Part shown: positions 1 to 10,196 of the stretch, piece by piece
Numbering within the stretch: position 1 is the stretch's first letter
How the letters are laid out: each line of letters begins with the position of its first letter
Assembly: GCF_943193065.1 (NCBI RefSeq)
Contig: NZ_CALPCS010000003.1
Span: 95,057 to 159,056 of the forward strand
Direction: 5' to 3'
From: Veillonella agrestimuris
GTDB lineage: Bacteria > Bacillota > Negativicutes > Veillonellales > Veillonellaceae
DNA length: 64,000 nucleotides
Position numbers and translations under genes: made by a program
Notes under the pieces: generated by a model
What the model saw: only the letters and a program-made list of their open reading frames with translations
Databases searched by the model: none
Told to the model about the DNA's origin: nothing

Positions 1-72
1 ATTATTGAAGATTTCAAACAAAGAGGGTATACCATTAAGCGCTTAAATTCTTCAGAAATTCTGTCTGAATAA
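1..72 (+). CDS. 3' end of an unidentified upstream gene (partial)
   Basis: An open frame enters from the left edge and ends at TAA 70-72, giving 23 residues that finish in KRLNSSEILSE. The stop lies 25 bp before ilvB. The short tail has an ACT-domain flavour (I-x-E-x-F-K-x-R-G-Y-x-I), as at the end of some amino-acid enzymes such as threonine dehydratase, which would suit the neighbourhood. Twenty-three residues are too few to name it, so the product is left open. Confidence 0.5.
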   Translation: MIEDFKQRGYTIKRLNSSEILSE

Positions 73-97
73 GCCCTAGGTATCAGAAAGGATATTT

Positions 98-1813
98 ATG
101 AGTGAAACTATTAACGGAGCTCGCATCGTCCTTGAAACACTTCACCGATTAGGGGTAACAGATATATTTGGGTATCCTGGCGGTGCAGTGATTCCAATTT
201 ATGATGAGATTTATAGCTTCCCAGAAATAACGCATTATTTTGTGCGCCACGAACAAGGAGCAGCCCATGCTGCTGACGGTTATGCTCGCGTATCTGGCAA
301 AGTTGGTGTCTGTCTTGCCACATCTGGACCGGGTGCTACTAATCTAGTAACTGGTATTATGACAGCTTACATGGATTCCGTACCAATGCTCGCTATTACA
401 GGTCAGGTGGGACGTGCATTGATTGGTAAAGATTCTTTCCAAGAAGCAGATATTCAAGGCATTACTATGCCTATTACAAAGCATAACTATTTAGTGCAAG
501 ATATCACTGATTTGCCACGTATTTTAAAAGAAGCTTATTTTATCGCTAGAACGGGCCGACCAGGACCGGTCTTAGTGGACATTCCTAAAGATGTTCAAAC
601 CATGAGTATTACTATGGCAGAATATAATAAGCTCTTTGAAGCGCCGATTCATTTAGAAGGATATGATCCAACGTACAAAGGCCATCAAGGGCAAATTAAA
701 AAGGCCGCTACATTAATTAAGAATGCAAAGCGTCCATTGATCATTGCTGGTGCGGGTATTTTAAAATCTGGTGCCATGGATGAGCTTAAAGAGTTAGCAG
801 AAAAAGCTAATATTCCTGTAGGCCATACATTGGTGGGTCTCGGTGGATTCCCTGGGGACCATGAATTGGCTCTCGGCATGGTAGGCATGCACGGTACGGT
901 AGCTGCTAACTATAGTACAGAAGAAGCAGACGTTGTCATTGCTGCCGGCATTCGTTTCCACGACCGCATTACAGGCCATCCTGATTTCTTCTGTAAAAAA
1001 GCAAAGATTATTCACATCGATATTGACCCAGCCGAAATTGATAAAAATGTCATCATTGACGTGCCTATCGTAGGGGACTTGAAGCAAGTTTTGACTGAGT
1101 TAAATACTCTCGTCGAGGCGAAACAACATGAGGCATGGTTACAACAAATAAAAGGTTGGCAAGAAGAATATCCATTAACAGTGCCTGGCTTGGTAGATGG
1201 TGAATTAAATCCCCAATATGTGTTGTCCGAGCTCAACAAAATTGCTAATCGCGATGCTATCATCGTTACTGATGTAGGACAACATCAAATGTGGGCGGCA
1301 CAATTTTTAACCCACAAAATGCCGCATACCATCGTTACATCTGGCGGTGCTGGTACAATGGGGTACGGCTTACCCGCTGCTATTGGGGCCCAAATTGGGG
1401 CACCTACGAAGCAAGTGATCCTCGTTGTAGGGGATGGAGGCTTCCAAATGACCTTTGAAGAATTGATGATGGTTAAACAATATAACTTGCCTATCAAAAT
1501 CGTTATTATTAACAATGGTTATTTAGGCATGGTTCGTCAATGGCAAGAAATCTTTAATCAACGCCGTTATTCTTACGTTGATTTAGAGGTGAGTCCAGAT
1601 TTTATCAAATTGGCAGATGCCTTCGGCTTAACGGCTTATCGTATTGATTCCGTTGAGGATTTTGAGGGTACGTTTAAAAAGGCCATTACATCGAAAGATA
1701 ATATTATCTTAGATTGTCGCGTGCGCCGTGAAGAAAATGTACTACCTATGATTCCAGCAGGTGGTACAGTGAGTGGCATGATGGGGAAAAAGGGGGTGCT
1801 TGGCGATGAATAA
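98..1813 (+). CDS. ilvB: Acetolactate synthase, large catalytic subunit
   Basis: Catalyses the thiamine-diphosphate-dependent condensation of pyruvate with pyruvate or 2-oxobutyrate, the first common step of valine, leucine and isoleucine synthesis, in the cytoplasm. The 571 residues show the usual order: an N-terminal TPP domain with the catalytic glutamate in RHEQGAAHAADG (about residue 52), a central FAD/Rossmann-like domain, and a C-terminal TPP domain with GDGGFQMTFEEL near residue 446 and the NNGYLGMVRQWQ segment. Length is normal. The start has an AGAAAGGA ribosome binding site. The last bases overlap ilvN, implying translational coupling of the two subunits. Identity is secure. Confidence 0.97.
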   Translation: MSETINGARIVLETLHRLGVTDIFGYPGGAVIPIYDEIYSFPEITHYFVRHEQGAAHAADGYARVSGKVGVCLATSGPGATNLVTGIMTAYMDSVPMLAITGQVGRALIGKDSFQEADIQGITMPITKHNYLVQDITDLPRILKEAYFIARTGRPGPVLVDIPKDVQTMSITMAEYNKLFEAPIHLEGYDPTYKGHQGQIKKAATLIKNAKRPLIIAGAGILKSGAMDELKELAEKANIPVGHTLVGLGGFPGDHELALGMVGMHGTVAANYSTEEADVVIAAGIRFHDRITGHPDFFCKKAKIIHIDIDPAEIDKNVIIDVPIVGDLKQVLTELNTLVEAKQHEAWLQQIKGWQEEYPLTVPGLVDGELNPQYVLSELNKIANRDAIIVTDVGQHQMWAAQFLTHKMPHTIVTSGGAGTMGYGLPAAIGAQIGAPTKQVILVVGDGGFQMTFEELMMVKQYNLPIKIVIINNGYLGMVRQWQEIFNQRRYSYVDLEVSPDFIKLADAFGLTAYRIDSVEDFEGTFKKAITSKDNIILDCRVRREENVLPMIPAGGTVSGMMGKKGVLGDE

Positions 1814-2294
1814 AGAACATCAAGTCCTAGTAATCGCTAAAAATACTCCTGGTTTAGGAACCCGTATTTTGGCACTATTTAATCGACGGGGCTTCAATGT
1901 TACGAAAATGACCTCTGGTGTTAGCAATGAACCAGGATATGCTCGTCTTACATTGACCGTCGAAGCTGATGATCGAGCGCTCGATCAAATTCAAAAACAA
2001 ATTTACAAACTCATTGATGTAGTGAAAGTCAAAGTGTTGGCTACAGAAAATGTAGTACGTCGTGAATTGATGCTCATCAAAGTGAAAGCAACAGCAGCTA
2101 CGCGCTCTCAAATCGTTCAGATTGCAGACGTATATCGCGGTAATGTCCTCGATATTTCACCTACCTCTATGATTGTAGAGGTTATTGGTAGCGCAGAGAA
2201 ATTAGATGGCTTCATTCAAATTATGGAAAGCTATGGCATTCTTGAAATTGCTAAAACTGGTATTACCGCTATGAGCAGAGGTGAAAAAATATAG
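1806..2294 (+). CDS. ilvN: Acetolactate synthase, small regulatory subunit
   Basis: Regulatory partner of IlvB that activates it and confers feedback inhibition by branched-chain amino acids. About 162 residues begin MNKEHQVLVIAKNTPG, an ACT domain with the ligand-loop pattern N-x-P-G, followed by a second ACT-like region containing LMLIKVKA and the SPTSMIVEVIGS segment. ATG 1806 is preferred over the in-frame TTG at 1800 because AGGGGGTG at 1791-1798 sits at good spacing for it. It overlaps the end of ilvB by 8 bp. Length matches the short bacterial form. Confidence 0.95.
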   Translation: MNKEHQVLVIAKNTPGLGTRILALFNRRGFNVTKMTSGVSNEPGYARLTLTVEADDRALDQIQKQIYKLIDVVKVKVLATENVVRRELMLIKVKATAATRSQIVQIADVYRGNVLDISPTSMIVEVIGSAEKLDGFIQIMESYGILEIAKTGITAMSRGEKI

Positions 2295-2367
2295 CATCTG
2301 TCTCAATGGAGATAGGCGATTAGTCAAGGTACTCATAGTATGAACAGTTCGATGAGGAAGTGATAGT

Positions 2368-3162
2368 ATGAATCCTGTAGCGGATGAATTATTATATTAC
2401 GAAGAAGTTGTGTTTCGGCGCGATGGCCGCGAAATTTTACAAAGTGTAAATTGGCAGGTAAAAGATGGCGAAAATTGGGCTCTCTTAGGGCTGAATGGGG
2501 CTGGAAAATCAACGTTACTCAGCATGATCCCAGCGTACCAAGTACCTACAGCGGGGATTGTTCGCGTATTTGGCTATGAATTTGGTAAATATGTATGGGC
2601 TAATATCAAATCACGAGTAGGCTTTGTGAGCTCTTCATTAGGTCAATTTCAGTCGACATTGAATAAACAATTTGCAGAAGATGTAGTCATTTCTGGCGCT
2701 TTCAGTAGCATAGGTATTTATCAGGACGTATCTCGTGAACAACGAGAACGAGGCCATCAATTGATGGAGTCCTTTGGGATTTCTTATTTGGAAGGTCATC
2801 GCTATGCTACGTTGTCTGCTGGTGAACAGCGCCGCGTATTGCTGGCGAGAGCTCTCATGGGGAATCCAGATCTCCTCATCTTAGATGAACCTTGTTCGGG
2901 CCTCGACTTGCCGGCTCGCGAACAATTCTTGGGAACGGTAGAGCAAATGGCGAAACATGAGGGGACGCCTTACATTTATGTATCGCATCAAATTGATGAG
3001 ATTATGCCTAGCATTACGCATGTGGCCATTTTAAAAGAAGGCCGCATAGCCTATGCGGGGAAAAAAGGAGACATATTGAGGGACTCTGTGTTGACCGATG
3101 TTTTTGGTATGGAGGTTTCCGTAATATGGGAACGAGAACGTCCTTGGGTTATTGTGAAATAA
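2368..3162 (+). CDS. ABC transporter ATP-binding protein (ModF/YlmA-like, no permease seen)
   Basis: A single nucleotide-binding domain of 264 residues with Walker A GLNGAGKST, the Q-loop region, signature LSAGEQRR, Walker B LLILDEP and the switch histidine in YVSHQIDE. This resembles the YlmA/ModF type of stand-alone ATPases. No membrane partner lies next to it. It sits between ilvN and ilvC in the same direction, 73 bp after ilvN, so it may be co-transcribed with branched-chain genes, but nothing in the sequence fixes a substrate. The start has GAGGAAGTG upstream. ATPase assignment is sure; the transported substrate is unknown. Confidence 0.85.
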   Translation: MNPVADELLYYEEVVFRRDGREILQSVNWQVKDGENWALLGLNGAGKSTLLSMIPAYQVPTAGIVRVFGYEFGKYVWANIKSRVGFVSSSLGQFQSTLNKQFAEDVVISGAFSSIGIYQDVSREQRERGHQLMESFGISYLEGHRYATLSAGEQRRVLLARALMGNPDLLILDEPCSGLDLPAREQFLGTVEQMAKHEGTPYIYVSHQIDEIMPSITHVAILKEGRIAYAGKKGDILRDSVLTDVFGMEVSVIWERERPWVIVK

Positions 3163-3200
3163 AATATATCCATTCACAGCATACAGATGTACATCACAAC

Positions 3201-3229
3201 TTGCAATTATACGCAAATTTGTGTAGTAT
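3201..3229 (+). promoter_or_regulatory. Probable ilvC promoter
   Basis: TTGCAA at 3201-3206 and TAGTAT at 3224-3229 are separated by 17 bp and lie about 45 bp before the ilvC start. This suggests ilvC has its own sigma-70-type promoter in addition to any readthrough from ilvBN. Inference from motif and spacing only. Confidence 0.5.
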
Positions 3230-3257
3230 ATATTATTGAAGATTCTATTGAATATAG

Positions 3258-4283
<1,026 letters not shown>

Positions 4284-4295
4284 TATAACTGTCTT

Positions 4296-4325
4296 AAAAA
4301 GGCGACCCAGGAGGGTCGCCTTTTT
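4296..4325 (+). terminator. Intrinsic terminator after ilvC
   Basis: AAAAAGGCGACCC pairs perfectly with GGGTCGCCTTTTT across a 4-nt loop, 12 bp after the ilvC stop. It has a classic GC stem and a T tract. Confidence 0.93.
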
Positions 4326-4355
4326 GTTGTATATCGAAAAAAACTGCTGTGCATA

Positions 4356-4364
4356 TGATATAAT
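4356..4364 (+). promoter_or_regulatory. Extended -10 promoter for the DUF3290/DUF421 pair
   Basis: TGA-TATAAT (TGn plus a perfect -10) at 4356-4364 lies 30 bp before the start at 4394 and just after the ilvC terminator. No clear -35 is visible, as expected for an extended -10 promoter. Confidence 0.5.
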
Positions 4365-4393
4365 ATAGAAAATACTATTAAAGGGAGTACTGT

Positions 4394-4849
4394 ATGGACT
4401 TTTATACTACTGCATATGTAGAGAGCCAAGTGTCGAATCAAGAGACGTGGCTGTTTATATTGTTATCCGTCGTATTAGTATCTTTGTTGATCATCGGGAT
4501 ACTGACATTGCGCAATGGCTTTACGAGCCGTTATCGAGATTTGACGGTCATCTTGTCGCTCATTGTGGCTTTTTTCTTAGGTTTTGAATATTTAGAATAT
4601 AGCCGGATTCAAAATTATTTGGAAGATTCCTCTAGGATGTTGACGTTTTTGAAATCTTTCAGCCAGAATCAGAATGTGCCATTAGAACAATTGCAGGTTA
4701 ATTCTTTAAAAATACGAGATGATATGATCTTAAAAGTAGGAAATACTTATTATGCGATTGATTTTAATCCAGAGTTTACATCCTATACATTGAAACGGGT
4801 ATATACGATTAGCAATGTAAACCGCATTATTGATACAGAGAAAGAATAG
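4394..4849 (+). CDS. DUF3290 family membrane protein
   Basis: A 151-residue protein with two hydrophobic helices near the N terminus (about residues 20-40 and 53-70), then a soluble tail. The layout and the FLGFEYLEYSRIQNYLEDSS region match the DUF3290 family, which is typically encoded directly upstream of a DUF421 (YetF-like) protein, exactly as here. The function of the family is not established. GGGAG upstream supports the start. It ends 8 bp before the partner gene, so the two are surely one operon. Confidence 0.75.
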   Translation: MDFYTTAYVESQVSNQETWLFILLSVVLVSLLIIGILTLRNGFTSRYRDLTVILSLIVAFFLGFEYLEYSRIQNYLEDSSRMLTFLKSFSQNQNVPLEQLQVNSLKIRDDMILKVGNTYYAIDFNPEFTSYTLKRVYTISNVNRIIDTEKE

Positions 4850-4857
4850 GAATATTT

Positions 4858-5514
4858 ATGTCGGGAGCATTAATGGCGTATGGTATGGTCTTTGCAAAGC
4901 TAGCCATAGGCTTGTTAGCAATTATTTTGCAAATCAATTTAATGGGAAAAGGTAATTTAGCGCCTACTTCTGCATTAGATCAATTACAGAACTATGTACT
5001 AGGCGGTATTATAGGGGCTATTATTTACAATGATGCCATTGGTATTTTGCAATTTATGTTAGTCCTTATTTTATGGACTATTCTTGTGATGACCTTAAAA
5101 TTTTTAAAAGGAAACATTCGCTTTTTCAAAACAATTTTAGATGGACACCCTGTTATCGTTATAGAAAAAGGACAGATTTTCACAGAAGAATGTATGCGTT
5201 ACGGTATTCAGGCGGCAGAATTAAAATTGCGAGCTGCTGGTGTCCAATACGTAAAGGATGTAAAACGAGCTGTACTCGAACAAAATGGGCAACTTAATGT
5301 TGTACAGTTTGGAGAAGATAATATACGCCTTGATTTAATTAATGATGGACAAATCAATACATTAGTGCTCGATTTAATTGATAAAGATGACCTATGGTTG
5401 CGTTCGGAAATCGAGAAACAAGGCTATACAGTGAATGAAATATATATTGCCGAATATATTAATGGGCAAGTTGTGATTTATCCATATGAGAAAAAGAGGA
5501 AGGGACGTCGTTGA
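4858..5514 (+). CDS. DUF421 (YetF-like) membrane protein
   Basis: A 218-residue protein with three hydrophobic N-terminal segments (about residues 7-27, 45-62, 65-82), then a cytoplasmic domain containing the family-typical G-x-P-V-I-V-I-E-K-G-Q-I strand and a repeated unit around residues 85-205. In Bacillus, YetF-family proteins sit in the spore or cell membrane; a biochemical role is not firmly known. The C terminus is basic (KKRKGRR). Its stop overlaps the TTG start of the radical SAM gene by 4 bp. Confidence 0.8.
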   Translation: MSGALMAYGMVFAKLAIGLLAIILQINLMGKGNLAPTSALDQLQNYVLGGIIGAIIYNDAIGILQFMLVLILWTILVMTLKFLKGNIRFFKTILDGHPVIVIEKGQIFTEECMRYGIQAAELKLRAAGVQYVKDVKRAVLEQNGQLNVVQFGEDNIRLDLINDGQINTLVLDLIDKDDLWLRSEIEKQGYTVNEIYIAEYINGQVVIYPYEKKRKGRR

Positions 5515-7235
5515 ATCGGAAAGACTTAATTGATCGGTTACAAGAATTATATTATAACGAAGATAGTCGCGTGACTATTAACCCTCATAGTAGCCAACGG
5601 GTAGCGATGGTTTATCCTAATACATACTTTGTAGGGATGAGTAATTTAGGACTTCATATTATTTATGAAGAAATCAATTTGCGCCCTGATAGCGTTTGTG
5701 AACGTATCTTTTTGCCAGAGAAAAAAGAATTAGATGCCTATGATAAAACGAAAATGCCCCTCATGAGTGTGGAAACACAGCGTCCTATGCATCAATTTGA
5801 TGTAGTTGCTTTTGATGTAACCTTTGAAATGGATTATTTCAATATTCCATTGATGCTCCGTCATGGTCGAGTGCCTGTTATGAGTGCGGATCGCACTGAG
5901 TTTGACCCTATTGTTATCGCTGGAGGACCTTGTACGACCTTTAATCCTGAACCTTTTGCGGACTTCATAGATGCTTGTGTTATTGGCGAAGGGGAAGGCC
6001 TTGTGACGCGCCTGTTAGATCGTATTCGGGAGGGGCGTAACAATGGTGAAAGTCGTGCTGATATCATTGCTTCCTTAGCTTCCATTGAGGGCATTTATGT
6101 ACCAACTTTATATACACCAATATATGAAGACAATCGATTTATAGGTTATACATTGGCAGAGAAGGCGCCAAAAACGATTAAGCGCCATTTTGAGCCTCTC
6201 ACCAGTGGCGGAGAAACTGTGATTGCTACGGACTTTACTGAGTTTGGTGCGATGTATATTATTGAAGTTGCTCGTGGATGTGGCCGCCACTGCCGATTCT
6301 GTATGGCCGGTTATTGCTTTCGGGTTCCTCGGGTACGCCCTTTAGAGGTACTCAAGGAAGGTGTGGATCGAGCCCATGCATTAGGCAAAAAAGTAGGCCT
6401 TATGGGGGCGGCTATTTCTGATTACCCAGAAGTGGATGAATTAGTGACCTATATTCGGTCGAAAGAGATGCGTTACTCTTGTGCTTCGTTGCGTGCTGAC
6501 TCGTTGACGCAAGCTGTCGTTGATGGCTTGGCTGACAGTGGGCAGAAGACGATTACCATTGCCCCAGAAACAGGGAGCGAACGATTGCGGAGAGTTATTA
6601 ATAAAGGTATTAGTGAAGACAATTTGCGTACTGCCGCTCAGTTATCTGCTAAATCAGGTATTCAGCATATGCGACTTTATATTATGGTTGGACTGCCTAC
6701 TGAAACAGATGAAGATATTGATGCCATTATTGGATTAGCAGAGCGTACGCAGGCGCATATGGCGGAAGTAGGGTGCAATGGACGATTGACACTGAGTATT
6801 AATCCCTTCATACCAAAGCCGTTTACGCCATTTCAGTGGGCCCCTATGGACAATCAGAAAACGGTAGAGAGGAAATTGCAATACATTAAGAAATCGTTGC
6901 AAAAGAATCGCCGCATAGAAGTGCTCATTGAATCACCTAAAGAAGCGTATATTCAAGGCGTATTGGCTCGCGGCGATCGAAGATTGAGTAGGGTTATTGC
7001 TGCTTGTGCCATGGATAAAGGGAGTAAGTCTTTCAAACCTGAAATGAAAGCGGCTGGTCTCGATATGGATGATTTCAACTATCGAGAGCGACAATTTGAT
7101 GAATACTTGCCGTGGAGCCATCTCGACATGGGGATGAAGGAAGGCTATTTAGAACTAGAGTGGCAACGTGCTCTCGATGAAGCCTATACGCCACCTTGTA
7201 TGGAGGGATGTAAGCGATGTGGGGTGTGTCAATGA
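5511..7235 (+). CDS. Radical SAM protein with N-terminal B12-binding-like domain (TIGR03960 type)
   Basis: A 574-residue iron-sulfur enzyme. The first 200 residues look like a cobalamin-binding-type domain without a clear B12 histidine motif. The radical SAM core carries the cluster motif C-x3-C-x2-C in GCGRHCRFCMAGYCFR (about residue 256). The C terminus ends in a second cysteine group, CMEGCKRCGVC, which could hold an extra cluster or help recognise substrate. In many bacteria this family is found beside a short TIGR03936 partner and ribonuclease G; neither is seen here. Start is TTG 5511, with AGGAAGGG 6 bp upstream and overlap with the previous stop. The specific reaction is unknown. Confidence 0.8.
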   Translation: MNRKDLIDRLQELYYNEDSRVTINPHSSQRVAMVYPNTYFVGMSNLGLHIIYEEINLRPDSVCERIFLPEKKELDAYDKTKMPLMSVETQRPMHQFDVVAFDVTFEMDYFNIPLMLRHGRVPVMSADRTEFDPIVIAGGPCTTFNPEPFADFIDACVIGEGEGLVTRLLDRIREGRNNGESRADIIASLASIEGIYVPTLYTPIYEDNRFIGYTLAEKAPKTIKRHFEPLTSGGETVIATDFTEFGAMYIIEVARGCGRHCRFCMAGYCFRVPRVRPLEVLKEGVDRAHALGKKVGLMGAAISDYPEVDELVTYIRSKEMRYSCASLRADSLTQAVVDGLADSGQKTITIAPETGSERLRRVINKGISEDNLRTAAQLSAKSGIQHMRLYIMVGLPTETDEDIDAIIGLAERTQAHMAEVGCNGRLTLSINPFIPKPFTPFQWAPMDNQKTVERKLQYIKKSLQKNRRIEVLIESPKEAYIQGVLARGDRRLSRVIAACAMDKGSKSFKPEMKAAGLDMDDFNYRERQFDEYLPWSHLDMGMKEGYLELEWQRALDEAYTPPCMEGCKRCGVCQ

Positions 7236-8092
7236 GTAAACATATAGTCAATGTTAATCACAAAGGTTCGACGTGGTCTTACGAAGCGCCTGATTGGTGT
7301 AGTAAATGGCCTCTTATCTTGGGTGATACCTATCGTCATGGTGGAATCTCGAAGGATCCTTTCAGTTCCCTTAATTTAGCCTTTCACGTAGGAGACAAAG
7401 TAGATGATGTCATAGTCAATAGAGCTATGATTGCGGATTATTTAGGTGTTGCATCGAATCGAATTACCTGCGCTAATCAAGTTCATGGATTGCGCGCCAT
7501 GCGCATTACGGAAGAATTGATTGGCTCTGGTGCTTATGGGGAAGACACAGCTATTCATGATTGCGATGCCATTTACACAAATCTTGTAGATGTACCACTA
7601 TTCCTCTTTACGGCGGATTGTGTGGGGGTAGCTATTTACGATCCTGTTCATCATGCCTTGGCAGTCGTACATGCTGGGTGGAAGGGAACTGTCGGTCACT
7701 TACCAGTTCTTACTATAGAAGGAATGGCGCGTGACTTTGGTACGGACTTTAAAGATTGTTATGTGTACTTAGGGCCTAGTATTGGACCGGGCTCTTTTGA
7801 AGTAAATGAAGAATTAGCGGATACTTTCAAAAGGGAATGGAAGACCGTCACAAATCGTACCGATGGTGAGTTAGTTCAATATATACAAAGAGACGGAGCT
7901 ACTCAGAAAACGCCACATATTAATTTGTGGGCGTTTATAGAAGCGGATCTTTTGCAACGTGGGGTTCTGAAGGACCGCATTTGCATCGGTGGTACTGATA
8001 GTATGACGAGTGAAGACTGTTTTTCCTATCGTCGCGAATCGGGAACAACGGGGCGCATGGCATTGTTTGGGATGCTTAAATCTCTGAAATGA
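7232..8092 (+). CDS. pgeF: Peptidoglycan editing factor / laccase-domain protein
   Basis: YfiH/YlmD family of about 286 residues. Members remove mis-incorporated residues from muropeptide precursors (E. coli PgeF) and also show purine-nucleoside phosphorylase activity. Metal-site motifs are clear: NQVHG, TADCVGVAIYD and AVVHAGWKGT, giving the His-Cys-His set. ATG 7232 overlaps the previous stop as ATGA and has GGGGTG 7 bp upstream. An in-frame ATG at 7217 with GGAGGG at 7202-7207 is the alternative and would add MWGVS. It heads the pgeF-yggS-sepF-proC-ylmH series. Confidence 0.88.
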   Translation: MSKHIVNVNHKGSTWSYEAPDWCSKWPLILGDTYRHGGISKDPFSSLNLAFHVGDKVDDVIVNRAMIADYLGVASNRITCANQVHGLRAMRITEELIGSGAYGEDTAIHDCDAIYTNLVDVPLFLFTADCVGVAIYDPVHHALAVVHAGWKGTVGHLPVLTIEGMARDFGTDFKDCYVYLGPSIGPGSFEVNEELADTFKREWKTVTNRTDGELVQYIQRDGATQKTPHINLWAFIEADLLQRGVLKDRICIGGTDSMTSEDCFSYRRESGTTGRMALFGMLKSLK

Positions 8093-8168
8093 TATACATT
8101 CTAAGCTAAATATTATATAATAAATGAGTCTATAAATATATTCTGTGTAATATAAATGGGAGGTACTT

Positions 8169-8855
8169 ATGATTGAGGAATCCCTACATGCTATCCAACA
8201 ACGCATGGCTGATGCTATGGCGAGTGTGGGTCGCGTAGATACAGCGTTATTAGTGGCGGTAACGAAAAATCACCCTGTTGCGACTGTAGAAGAAATAGCT
8301 CGTCTTGGATGTACTCATGTAGGTGAAAATCGCGTACAAGAGGCAAAGGAAAAACAAGCTTTATACAAGGGGCCTGACTTGGTGTGGCATTTAATAGGCC
8401 ATTTACAAGTTAATAAAGTGCGTCAAGCAGTGCCTATGTTTGATCTTATTCATTCTGTGGATAGTATTAAATTGCTTGATGAAATTGAAAAAGTGGCAAC
8501 GAAGCACGATAAAGTACAAGACGTACTATTGCAAGTCAATATAGCGCGAGAAGCGAGTAAGTCTGGTATGTCCGTAGAGGAATTTCCTCATATCCGGGAA
8601 TACGCTAAGACACTACCTCATGTGAGGATTCGGGGATTAATGTGTATGGCGCCATTCTTTGATGACCCAGAAGAGGCACGGCCTATTTTCCGGGTTGCAA
8701 AGGCTTTATTTGAAGATATGAAGTCCTATTTCCCTGATGGTGAAATCGAGTATTTATCAATGGGCATGACTCATGACTTTGAAGTGGCCTTGCAAGAAGG
8801 GGCAAACATCGTTCGCATAGGTACGGCTATCTTTGGCGAACGTGTATATACATAA
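8169..8855 (+). CDS. yggS: YggS-family pyridoxal phosphate homeostasis protein
   Basis: A 228-residue single-domain PLP-binding protein (PLPBP/YlmE) that buffers pyridoxal phosphate and affects amino-acid pools. Visible hallmarks are the PLP lysine in VAVTKNHP (about residue 36), GENRVQEA, WHLIGHLQVNKV and the phosphate-binding LSMGMTHDFEVALQEGANIVRIGTAIFG. GGGAGGT precedes the ATG. In Firmicutes ylmE lies between ylmD and ylmF; here it lies between pgeF and sepF, the same order. Confidence 0.93.
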   Translation: MIEESLHAIQQRMADAMASVGRVDTALLVAVTKNHPVATVEEIARLGCTHVGENRVQEAKEKQALYKGPDLVWHLIGHLQVNKVRQAVPMFDLIHSVDSIKLLDEIEKVATKHDKVQDVLLQVNIAREASKSGMSVEEFPHIREYAKTLPHVRIRGLMCMAPFFDDPEEARPIFRVAKALFEDMKSYFPDGEIEYLSMGMTHDFEVALQEGANIVRIGTAIFGERVYT

Positions 8856-8890
8856 TATATTGAGTACATAAAGTAAGAGGAGGAACGATT

Positions 8891-9379
8891 ATGGCTTTAG
8901 GAGATGGCTGGAAAAAAATTAAAAATTATGTAGGATTCAATAACGATGACCGTTATGATGAATATGATGACGAATATGAATACGAAGATGACTATGATGA
9001 TGCAGATGAAACACATACTGCGCAACAAACACCATCTGAATATCAACCTCGTAAAGTAGTAGGAGGCACTTCTGCCATGACACAAAGACCAACATCCATG
9101 AAAGTAGTTGTAATTGAACCAAAAGTATTCGAAGATTCTGAAAGCATTACTCATCAATTACGCGACATGCGTCCTGTATTGATTAATTTTGAGAATACTG
9201 ACCCTCATGAAGCAGCTCGTATCGTTGACTTCGTATCTGGTGCAACATTTGCATTAGATGGGAAACTTGAAAAGGTAGGCAAAGACATTTTCATGTGCGT
9301 ACCTGTGAACGTTTCCATTGATTATAATAGTGAATCTGAAAGTGGAACAGAAGCGCAAGAATTTGCTTGGCAAAAATAA
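8891..9379 (+). CDS. sepF: Cell division protein SepF
   Basis: FtsZ-interacting membrane anchor of the Z ring. About 162 residues: a short amphipathic N-terminal helix (GDGWKKIKNYVGF), a very acidic tyrosine-rich linker (about residues 17-40, nearly all D, E and Y), then the compact SepF domain with VVVIEPKVFEDSESI, DFVSGATFALDGKLEKVG and FMCVPVNVSI. It also carries a short C-terminal tail. AGGAGG precedes the ATG. It is 35 bp after yggS and 28 bp before proC. Identity is secure. Confidence 0.94.
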   Translation: MALGDGWKKIKNYVGFNNDDRYDEYDDEYEYEDDYDDADETHTAQQTPSEYQPRKVVGGTSAMTQRPTSMKVVVIEPKVFEDSESITHQLRDMRPVLINFENTDPHEAARIVDFVSGATFALDGKLEKVGKDIFMCVPVNVSIDYNSESESGTEAQEFAWQK

Positions 9380-9407
9380 TAAGTCCATTAGGGGCTGAGG
9401 TGATACT

Positions 9408-10196
9408 ATGTTAGGGAAAACACTTGTTATCGGTGTAGGCTCGATGGGCAGTGCATTGCTAAAAGGGGCTTTAGACAAGGGCATATTGAACGCTAATCAT
9501 ACGTCTGTGTTAGTGCGGCGATCAGAACAATTAGAATCGCTTAGAGCTGAACTAGGTGTTATTGGCTTTATCAAAATGCCTCCATTAGAAGACTTTCAAA
9601 CCATTATTTTAGCAGTGAAGCCTCAAGTATTACCTACTGTATTGTCTCAAATGGATTCTCTTAGAGAAGGGACTACTGTTATTTCTGTGGCTGCAGGCGT
9701 TACGTTAAGTACTTTACAACGGGCCTTACCAAAGGCTACTATCTATCGAGCTATGCCGAATACGCCCGCATCTATTGGATGTGGTATGACCGCATTGGCC
9801 ACAGATGTCGCAGATGATACTTCTGCAGTAGAAGCTTTATTTGCAGCGGTTGGAGAAGTAGTGGTCGTTAGTGAAGCTGATTTAGACCGCTTAGGAGCCC
9901 TCTCTGGGACTGGACCAGGTTACATGTTTGTCATTTTAGATGCCTTAGCAGATGCTGGTGTGCGCATTGGTTTACCGCGAGTTTTAGCGATTAAGGCAGC
10001 TGCACAAGCTATGTATGGGGCTGGCAAAATGGCTCTATCTAGTGGTGAACATCCAGCGGTGTTACGAGATCAAGTAACAAGCCCTGGTGGCACTACGATT
10101 GCTGGTATTGGGGCCATGGAAAAAGGCGGATTGCGTAGCGCTTTGCAAGATGGGGTGTTAGCATCCTACGAACGTTCCAATGAATTGGGGAAATAA
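9408..10196 (+). CDS. proC: Pyrroline-5-carboxylate reductase
   Basis: Last step of proline synthesis: reduces pyrroline-5-carboxylate with NAD(P)H. 262 residues with the N-terminal nucleotide motif VIGVGSMGSALLKG, MPNTPASIG and the C-terminal SGTGPGYMFVILDALADAGVRIGL helices, plus QVTSPGGTTIAG. Full length. It occupies the place in the ylm series where many Firmicutes have ylmG (YggT). Its stop overlaps the ylmH start as TAATG. Confidence 0.95.
   Translation: MLGKTLVIGVGSMGSALLKGALDKGILNANHTSVLVRRSEQLESLRAELGVIGFIKMPPLEDFQTIILAVKPQVLPTVLSQMDSLREGTTVISVAAGVTLSTLQRALPKATIYRAMPNTPASIGCGMTALATDVADDTSAVEALFAAVGEVVVVSEADLDRLGALSGTGPGYMFVILDALADAGVRIGLPRVLAIKAAAQAMYGAGKMALSSGEHPAVLRDQVTSPGGTTIAGIGAMEKGGLRSALQDGVLASYERSNELGK

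Noticed and set aside
73..97. Leader peptide or T-box control of ilvBN
   Set aside because: Only 25 bp separate the upstream stop from ilvB, too short for either; any control region must lie outside the window.
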